Below are positions 14,795 through 19,424 of a DNA stretch of 19,424 nt, piece after piece. The notes beneath the pieces were generated by a model. That model saw only the letters and a program-made list of their open reading frames with translations. It had not been told where the DNA came from and made no database searches. The stretch covers positions 1 through 19,424 of the forward strand of contig JAFDFO010000012.1 in NCBI GenBank assembly GCA_019309815.1. The letters are read 5' to 3'. This DNA is from Deltaproteobacteria bacterium. Its GTDB lineage: Bacteria > Desulfobacterota > Desulfobacteria > Desulfobacterales > C00003060. How positions within the stretch are numbered: position 1 is the stretch's first letter; each line of letters starts with the position of its first letter. The position numbers were made by a program, and so were the translations under genes.

Positions 14795-14829
14795 GAAAGG
14801 GCTTAACGCCAAGTGAACCCGGCAAACGC

Positions 14830-15078
14830 CTATGCCGTGTCATCGTTTGGATTGTTATCCGGAGAGAAGGGTTCCACGCGAACCTTCCCATCTTCGTCTT
14901 TCAGCAGTATGGAGACCCTCTTCTCTGTCTCATCCAGCCTCTGTGAACAAAGGCTGGACAGCTTCACGCCCTCTTGAAACTTCTTCATCGCCTCGTCAAG
15001 CGTCAGGTCTCCGCTCTCCAGATCCTGGACGATGGCTTCAAGGCGTTTCATCGCATTCTCAAATGTCTGTTTGGCCAT
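14830..15078 (-). CDS. xseB: Exodeoxyribonuclease VII small subunit
   Basis: XseB packs in several copies around each XseA subunit in exonuclease VII, a single-strand-specific nuclease. The 82-residue protein has the standard pattern: TFENAMKRLEAIVQDLESGD, LTLDEAMKKFQEGVKLSSLC and LDETEKRVSILLKDEDGKV, followed by an acidic tail. GGAAAGAG stands upstream of the ATG. Its start overlaps the end of xseA by 20 nt, which points to translational coupling that would help balance subunit amounts. Confidence 0.95.
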   Translation of the reverse strand: MAKQTFENAMKRLEAIVQDLESGDLTLDEAMKKFQEGVKLSSLCSQRLDETEKRVSILLKDEDGKVRVEPFSPDNNPNDDTA

Positions 15079-16426
15079 GTTTCTCTTTCCTCTCCACGCG
15101 GCACAGCATTCCGCCCCGCGATAGAGTTACTTGCACTTGCTGTCCCACGCTGACTTGCTGCACATCCTTGACGAGGGCATAACCTGGCAAGGCCCGCGTG
15201 ACACTGTAACCGCGATCCAGGATTGCCAATGGGCTCAAAGCATCTAACCTCGCCATGGCGGTCTGCAGTGAGCTTCTCTTGGATTGCATGTATAATTGCA
15301 TTGTAGAAGAAAGGTTAAGAAGATTATGTTTGAGCTTTACATGAAGTTCTTCAACCAGGGATTGGGGGCTGGCTCGGAACAGTCGGTCTTTCAGTAGATC
15401 CTGACGATCTGTCATGGTGCCCAGGTGCCTGGACAAACCTTTAACCATTCTCTCAGTGGCGTCGTCGAGGCGCAGGCGATAGTCGGCAATCTGCCTCTTG
15501 GGGTGTACGAGACGGCGTGATACCTGTGCAGTCCTTTCTCTCAAGAACCGAAGCCTCTGCAATAGACTGGTTTTCAAAGCTCCCGAAACCTGCTCCAAAG
15601 TCCTTACAAGGTCTTCTTTTACAGGGACAATCAGTTCAGCTGCTGCGGAAGGCGTGGGAGCACGCACATCGGCCACAAAGTCAGCAATGGTGAAATCTGT
15701 TTCGTGACCCACAGCCGAAACCACTGGAATTGAGGAGGAAAAAATGGCACGAGCCACCACCTCTGAGTTGAAGGCTTGGAGGTCCTCCAAAGACCCCCCA
15801 CCGCGGGCAACCACAATAACTTCGGCAAGGCCACACTCATTGATCAAGTTCACCGCCTCCGCGATCTCTTCGGGGGCTTGTTCCCCTTGAACCCTGGCCG
15901 GGGCAATTTCCAAGTCCACGTTTGGATACCTGCGATTGATGACGTTTAAGATGTCGCGAATAGCAGCCCCGGTCGGGGAAGTCACAACAGCGATCTTTCC
16001 GGGCAAGAAGGGGAGGGGTTTCTTGAATCCTTCATCGAACAGGCCCTCTTCTGCCAGCTTGGCCTTAAGCTTTTCAAAGGCCAATTGCAGAACGCCCACC
16101 CCTTCAGGCTCCAAATACTCAAGGATGATTTGATAGACCCCCCTGACTTCGTAGACGTTGAGGCGCCCCATGGCAATGACCAAGAGTCCGTCTTCAGGCG
16201 TGAATCTGAGGGTCTTGTTCTGGGCACGGAACATCACTGCGCTGATCTGTGAGTCGGAGTCCTTTAACGTGAAATAAAAGTGCCCGGATGCCGGAACCCG
16301 AAAGTTGGAGATCTCCCCTATTAGCCAGACAAACGGATATGCAGATTCCAGCAGCGACTTTATTTTGTGCGTGAGCTCGGTGACCGTAAAGATGTGTCGC
16401 TCTGAAGCTGGTGGATCGATTTGCAT
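15059..16426 (-). CDS. xseA: Exodeoxyribonuclease VII large subunit
   Basis: XseA is the catalytic subunit of exonuclease VII, which degrades single-stranded DNA from both ends in repair and recombination. The 455-residue protein begins with an OB-fold (HIFTVTELTHKIKSLLESAY, WLIGEISNFRVPASGHFYFT, about residues 14-100). The catalytic domain follows: PLPFLPGKIAVVTSPTGAAI, VVARGGGSLEDLQAFNSEVV, VVSAVGHETDFTIADFVADV and RAPTPSAAAELIVP. A long coiled-coil region then leads to the C-terminal LAILDRGYSVTR. I chose the ATG at 16426; an in-frame TTG at 16444 adds six residues and neither has a clear ribosome site. It heads the xseA-xseB-ispA-dxs-pyrD row. The promoter must lie in the 0.5 kb upstream but I could not identify it. 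Confidence 0.96.
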   Translation of the reverse strand: MQIDPPASERHIFTVTELTHKIKSLLESAYPFVWLIGEISNFRVPASGHFYFTLKDSDSQISAVMFRAQNKTLRFTPEDGLLVIAMGRLNVYEVRGVYQIILEYLEPEGVGVLQLAFEKLKAKLAEEGLFDEGFKKPLPFLPGKIAVVTSPTGAAIRDILNVINRRYPNVDLEIAPARVQGEQAPEEIAEAVNLINECGLAEVIVVARGGGSLEDLQAFNSEVVARAIFSSSIPVVSAVGHETDFTIADFVADVRAPTPSAAAELIVPVKEDLVRTLEQVSGALKTSLLQRLRFLRERTAQVSRRLVHPKRQIADYRLRLDDATERMVKGLSRHLGTMTDRQDLLKDRLFRASPQSLVEELHVKLKHNLLNLSSTMQLYMQSKRSSLQTAMARLDALSPLAILDRGYSVTRALPGYALVKDVQQVSVGQQVQVTLSRGGMLCRVERKEKHGQTDI

Positions 16427-16524
16427 GGGGGATGCATACCACAATGCGTAAGAAAATGAAAAAACTTAATCACGCGTCTTCATAAGGCGCAGCCGCAAAA
16501 CACGAAAAGAAAAATATCAGATTA

Positions 16525-16687
16525 TTTTTTCTTTTGATCATGTATCGAGCAAAGGCGACGACCGGCTGCTCTCTCATATCAAAGACTTTCAGTTGTTCCA
16601 AGGGGGAATCTATCAGTCAATTGCGCTGTTCTAATCCGATCAAAGATGGGCCGGTTATCAACTGGTGGGCCTGATGGCTTCGCAAGG
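16525..16687 (-). pseudogene. Decayed duplicate of the 3' end of ispA
   Basis: This stretch aligns with 13905-14080 (the 3' end of ispA) at roughly 80% identity by eye, in the same orientation. Shared blocks include CTCTCATATCAAAGACTT, TTCTAATCC, ATCAAAGATGG and CTGGTGGGCCTGAT. Translated on the minus strand it reads HQAHQLITGPSLIGLEQ, then LIDSPLEQLKVFDMREQP and FARYMIKRK, against HQKITGPSLIGLEQ, LVDSALEELEVFDMRGQP and LARYIIERKK in IspA. It carries a 12-nt deletion and an in-frame TGA (16619-16617), has no 5' part and no start, so it cannot make an enzyme. It must come from a duplication or rearrangement around xseA-xseB-ispA. Confidence 0.85.
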
Positions 16688-16941
16688 CTGTAGGTGGAAG
16701 GGTGTTTGGAGAAGGGGGACGTTTCTGAGAGTGTACGACTGGTGCGGGACCCATCTACATATAACGTCTGATAATATATATTATGTAAACAAGTGGATCT
16801 ATCTGCGCCAGGTCAACTAAAACAATGCCCAACCGTCTTCCATTGCGCAATTCTCTATGCCCTACCCCTGCCAGGCGGCCCAGAGAAAGCAACAGATTAG
16901 TGAGCAGAATAAGCTTGAAGCTTGAGGGCTCTATTCGATTA
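16688..16941. other. Gene-free stretch upstream of the ispA relic
   Basis: No supportable gene is seen in these 254 nt. They contain a 14-bp perfect A/T palindrome ATAATATATATTAT at 16771-16784 and an inverted repeat AGGGCTC (16925-16931) / GAGCCCT (16950-16956) that overlaps the 3' end of the next minus-strand gene. The latter could be a weak terminator for that gene but has no T-run. The xseA promoter may lie here, but no convincing -35/-10 pair was found. Confidence 0.5.
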
Positions 16942-17208
16942 TCAGGATCGAGCCCTTGCCAGGAGTTCCCGGACAGCAGGAACCACATAAATCCCTTCGA
17001 GGTCGATGCCGGCAAGACATTTGGACAAGGCTGCGATTCTTTCGGGGAGGCCTTGTGAGGTGTCCATAATGTAGATGTTTTTCCCCTTGATCCTGCAGAG
17101 TCCACTTCTCACGCCATATTCAGAACCCTTCAGAGCCTCGTATCTTATTGAAATACCGGCCTTTTCTGCCAGTTCTTCGAGATGTTGGTAGGTCTTTTCC
17201 GGGTCCAT
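16942..17208 (-). CDS. Small conserved-looking protein of unknown function
   Basis: The 88-residue protein reads as a real gene: MDPEKTYQHLEELAEKAGIS, then IRYEALKGSE, SGLCRIKGKNIYIMD, LPERIAALSKCLAGIDLEGI and a closing YVVPAVRELLARARS. I believe related small proteins occur in other Desulfobacterota, but I cannot name a family. It has two cysteines far apart, no signal peptide and no membrane segment; an alpha/beta fold with an N-terminal helix is likely. It starts 9 nt after the stop of the dGTPase-like gene, with no strong ribosome site of its own, so translation is probably coupled. A role linked to the upstream phosphohydrolase is possible but not shown. Confidence 0.72.
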   Translation of the reverse strand: MDPEKTYQHLEELAEKAGISIRYEALKGSEYGVRSGLCRIKGKNIYIMDTSQGLPERIAALSKCLAGIDLEGIYVVPAVRELLARARS

Positions 17209-17217
17209 TGCTCTATC

Positions 17218-18402
17218 TTAGGGGCCTAAGAAGCGGTTCGTAATCCTGCGGGGACGGAGTTCCTCGGGAGCCTGTCTCAAGAAGTATTGGTCAGTCATGC
17301 CGGCAATGAAGTCTCGAACGATCTCAGCGGGCCTGGTGTTGGTGAGATATTCCTCAGACATGTCACGGAGATATTCCGTAAAGATAATGGAGGCTTCCTT
17401 TCCTTCCTCCAGATCTTCAAGATAACGTTCAAATAGAACATAAAACAATTGCTTTATCTTATCGGAATCGGGTTTTATTTTCTTATTAAGATAAATGTTG
17501 GTTAGATTGAAGTCCTTGAGGCGCTTGAGGGCATTTGATGTGGCAGGACTGAAGGCGATGGCCGGTCTTTCGTAGCTGTTTCGAATCAGGTCGGTTACCA
17601 GGTTGTACACTATGGTCCCATTGGTGCTTCCTAGTCGTTGGACACATACGCTGGGCAGCTGATCCCGCTGGATGAGATTGAGGCGTATTGCATCTTCAAT
17701 GTCCCGACCAACATAGCTGATGGTGTCAGCCATCCGCATCACACATCCTTCGAGGGTCATAGGCGTCAACGGAATCGAAGGATCCTGGTCTTTACGGGCC
17801 ATTTCTTCATCAAACGTGTCAAAGGTCTTGTCGCGCTTTGGGGAGAGCTCTGGAACGTGAATCTCGCCGTCGTGACACATGATTCCATCCAATGTCTGAA
17901 GGGTTAGATTCAACCCCCTACCCTTTCGTTCAATTTTATCCATAGAACGGACGCTTTGAAGATTGTGCTGGAACGGTCCGATGCCGTGTGCCTCACAAAG
18001 CTCAGAGAGATACGTTTCGCCGTCGTGACCGAAGGGGCAGTGGCCCAGATCGTGACCGAGGGCAATCGCTTCGATGAGGTCTTCATTCAAGCCGAGGAAA
18101 CGGGCGATCGTACGAGAGATCTTAGAAACCAGTTGGACATGAAGGACCCGGTGGGTAATGTGGTCATTGTCTACGAGGTAAAAGACCTGCGTCTTATCAA
18201 TATAGCGGGTGTACGAAAGCGAATGAAGGATGCGATCTGAATCCACGGCGTAGTTCTGCCTGTGCCCCACCTCAATGCGTTTCTCAGCAAAACGGCGGAC
18301 TGCATCCTTGCTGCGAGCACCCAGAGGAGAAAAGAAGCGCTCTTCCAGCTCGTTCAAAGACTCTCGAATTTTCTGCAGGTCAACTGAATCAGATCTGTCC
18401 AT
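17218..18402 (-). CDS. dGTPase-like HD-domain deoxynucleoside triphosphohydrolase
   Basis: The 394-residue protein belongs to the HD phosphohydrolases of the dGTP triphosphohydrolase group, which split dNTPs into deoxynucleoside and triphosphate. Visible signatures are DSDRILHSLSYTRYIDKTQV (family: RILHSxxxRRLxxKTQV), His84 in DHITHRVLHV, the metal pair His117-Asp118 in IALGHDLGHCPFGHDGE, a later HNLQSVR, and the last metal aspartate in MRMADTISYVGRDIEDA. It is shorter than E. coli Dgt (about 505 residues) and closer in length to the second dGTPase subfamily, so substrate choice is uncertain. The ATG at 18402 lies inside the 3' end of the preceding ATP-grasp gene (14-nt overlap, stop at 18389); a TTG at 18408 is an alternative. 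The overlaps on both sides suggest one transcript. Confidence 0.88.
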   Translation of the reverse strand: MDRSDSVDLQKIRESLNELEERFFSPLGARSKDAVRRFAEKRIEVGHRQNYAVDSDRILHSLSYTRYIDKTQVFYLVDNDHITHRVLHVQLVSKISRTIARFLGLNEDLIEAIALGHDLGHCPFGHDGETYLSELCEAHGIGPFQHNLQSVRSMDKIERKGRGLNLTLQTLDGIMCHDGEIHVPELSPKRDKTFDTFDEEMARKDQDPSIPLTPMTLEGCVMRMADTISYVGRDIEDAIRLNLIQRDQLPSVCVQRLGSTNGTIVYNLVTDLIRNSYERPAIAFSPATSNALKRLKDFNLTNIYLNKKIKPDSDKIKQLFYVLFERYLEDLEEGKEASIIFTEYLRDMSEEYLTNTRPAEIVRDFIAGMTDQYFLRQAPEELRPRRITNRFLGP

Positions 18403-19171
18403 TCTCAATCAAGTCATCCATGAGCTTGTAGTAGTCAATTCCTGCCCGCCTGAATCCTTCTCTGCCAAACTTCATGTTTGCCTCGAGGACCCAGTAACGA
18501 CCATTGGAAAAACAGACGTCGAGTCCCACGTCGTCCATCTGGCAAAGTCGAGCCGTGTTTTTTGCAACGGCAAGGCCCTCTTCCGGGATGTTATCAAAAC
18601 TTATTGTTGCACCCTGCGACACATTGCTGCGAAACTCACCTGACCGCGCGACACGCCAGTAGGCAATGATGATCTGGCCTCGAATCAACACCACGCGAAG
18701 ATCTCGGTCGATCTCAAGATATTCCTGTATGTACGCTGGACGGCCGAGTTGGTTGTATTTCTCAAGATCGGCTTCACTGCGAATCAGGTATATCCCCCGG
18801 CCGAGCGATGACCCCCGGGCGATTTTTGCTACAAAGGGAAATTCAAAGTGGTTCAGGATCTTTGACTTCTGATGGTTTCCGTAGAAAACCCGTGTCCTGG
18901 GGTGCGGAACCTTGAGGAGGTTGAAGAGGGCGGTCTGCTTAATCTTGTCCATCGTGTATTTATAGGTGTGATAGTTAGGAAAAGTCCGTTTACCCATGGT
19001 GTCAAAGATGTCAGCGTAAAAAGCTGTAGGATATAGAATGACATCGGACTCTCGAATCAGTTCTCTTTGCCAATCCTCATAGTCAGACAGATTGGTGCGG
19101 ACACCGAGCGTGACTACATTCTTGCAGTGTCGCAGCCTTCTCTCTAAGGCTATCTTGGGTTTAACAGGCAT
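18389..19171 (-). CDS. RimK-like ATP-grasp protein of unknown substrate
   Basis: The 260-residue protein has the ATP-grasp arrangement. An N-terminal segment (WQRELIRESDVILYPTAFYA) is followed by NYHTYKYTMDKIKQTALFNL, ATP-binding FPFVAKIARGSSLGRGIYLI, and the hinge AYIQEYLEIDRDLRVVLIRG. The metal-binding end is GLDVCFSNGRYWVLEANMKFG, with the Glu-x-Asn of the family (EAN). This resembles RimK-type peptide or amino-acid ligases that use an acyl-phosphate intermediate; what is joined cannot be said. It is shorter than RimK (about 300 residues). I chose the ATG at 19171 over a TTG at 19177; no strong ribosome site is visible. It is first in the ATP-grasp / HD phosphohydrolase / 88-aa unit. Confidence 0.82.
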   Translation of the reverse strand: MPVKPKIALERRLRHCKNVVTLGVRTNLSDYEDWQRELIRESDVILYPTAFYADIFDTMGKRTFPNYHTYKYTMDKIKQTALFNLLKVPHPRTRVFYGNHQKSKILNHFEFPFVAKIARGSSLGRGIYLIRSEADLEKYNQLGRPAYIQEYLEIDRDLRVVLIRGQIIIAYWRVARSGEFRSNVSQGATISFDNIPEEGLAVAKNTARLCQMDDVGLDVCFSNGRYWVLEANMKFGREGFRRAGIDYYKLMDDLIENGQI

Positions 19172-19190
19172 GTTCAAATGTGCTCATTGG

Positions 19191-19251
19191 TGGCAGGATT
19201 CGTTCTTTTCTGCCAGAAAACAATCCTGGAATAACGAATACCCGCCTGCCA
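19191..19251 (-). repeat. Leader hairpin upstream of the ATP-grasp gene
   Basis: TGGCAGG (19191-19197) pairs with CCTGCCA (19245-19251), and the adjacent ATTCGTT (19198-19204) pairs with AACGAAT (19233-19239), giving 14 bp interrupted by a 5-nt bulge on one side. The structure ends 20 nt before the ATP-grasp start, where it could affect its translation or be a repeat. Confidence 0.5.
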
Positions 19252-19344
19252 TGCAAAGTATTTAAATAGAGAATAATGTCTCCGGCAATGACATTCACTT
19301 TGAAACACTACCCTGAATCTACGCAAAGGCATTGCGGGCAGGTC

Positions 19345-19400
19345 GAATGTCGAACAAGGAATTAAGAAGGAAGAACTTCGACATTCAAAATTCCCTGTTC
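19345..19400. repeat. Nested inverted repeat at the right end of the window
   Basis: GAATGTCGAA (19345-19354) is the exact reverse complement of TTCGACATTC (19377-19386). Alongside, GAACAAGGAATT (19352-19363) matches the reverse complement of AATTCCCTGTTC at 11 of 12 positions. From memory, GAATGTCGAA/GGAATT arrays of this kind are dispersed intergenic repeats in Desulfobacterota genomes. The rest of 19252-19424 shows no gene. Confidence 0.55.
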
Positions 19401-19424
19401 ATCATTCTACATTCTTGTCTGGTT

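Noticed and set aside
16755..16941. Minus-strand peptide with RRLGIVLVDLAQIDPL, reminiscent of a GGDEF start
   Set aside because: The rest of the GGDEF domain is missing and the same open frame runs out of frame through the 88-codon gene; most likely chance.

Overview
The window looks like a chromosomal housekeeping segment of a Gram-negative bacterium, most likely a member of the Desulfobacterota (the former Deltaproteobacteria). This is inferred from the lipoprotein signal, the yqeY-dnaG-rpoD macromolecular-synthesis block, the C4 zinc-ribbon coiled-coil gene next to a type A RNase P RNA, the compact xseA-xseB-ispA-dxs-pyrD cluster, and intergenic DNA rich in short degenerate repeats. No phage, plasmid, CRISPR or intact insertion-sequence gene is visible.

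Plus-strand half (1-10948). The window opens in the last 55 codons of methylglyoxal synthase (mgsA). A repeat-containing gap follows, then hisB, a small lipoprotein gene and hisA behind a good sigma-70 promoter. A perfect-consensus promoter (TTGACA, 17 nt, TATAAT) starts a second unit: yqeY-like gene, dnaG primase and rpoD. A tRNA with CAT anticodon (probably tRNA-Ile2), two strong hairpins, a C4 zinc-ribbon coiled-coil protein and RNase P RNA (rnpB) come next. They are followed by an unusual 438-residue protein carrying an HPr-like domain at its C terminus. A 0.4 kb island with inverted ends and the decayed tail of a probable four-helix-bundle (23S intervening-sequence-type) gene separates this from ispD.

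Minus-strand half (10953-19171). ispD converges on pyrD with only 4 nt between stops. Reading right to left, the minus strand carries an ATP-grasp gene, a dGTPase-like HD phosphohydrolase gene and an 88-codon conserved-looking gene, tightly packed. Next comes about 0.5 kb without an intact gene that contains a decayed second copy of the 3' end of ispA, then xseA, xseB, ispA, dxs and pyrD. ispD, dxs and ispA together supply the MEP isoprenoid route and its prenyl chain elongation. xseA and xseB make exonuclease VII, and pyrD serves pyrimidine synthesis.

The points most worth a second look are the HPr-domain fusion protein beside rnpB, the ispA relic upstream of xseA, the inverted-repeat island before ispD, a short tandem repeat absorbed into the N terminus of PyrD, a 22-bp perfect palindrome inside dxs, and the uncharacterised ATP-grasp/dNTPase/88-aa unit.
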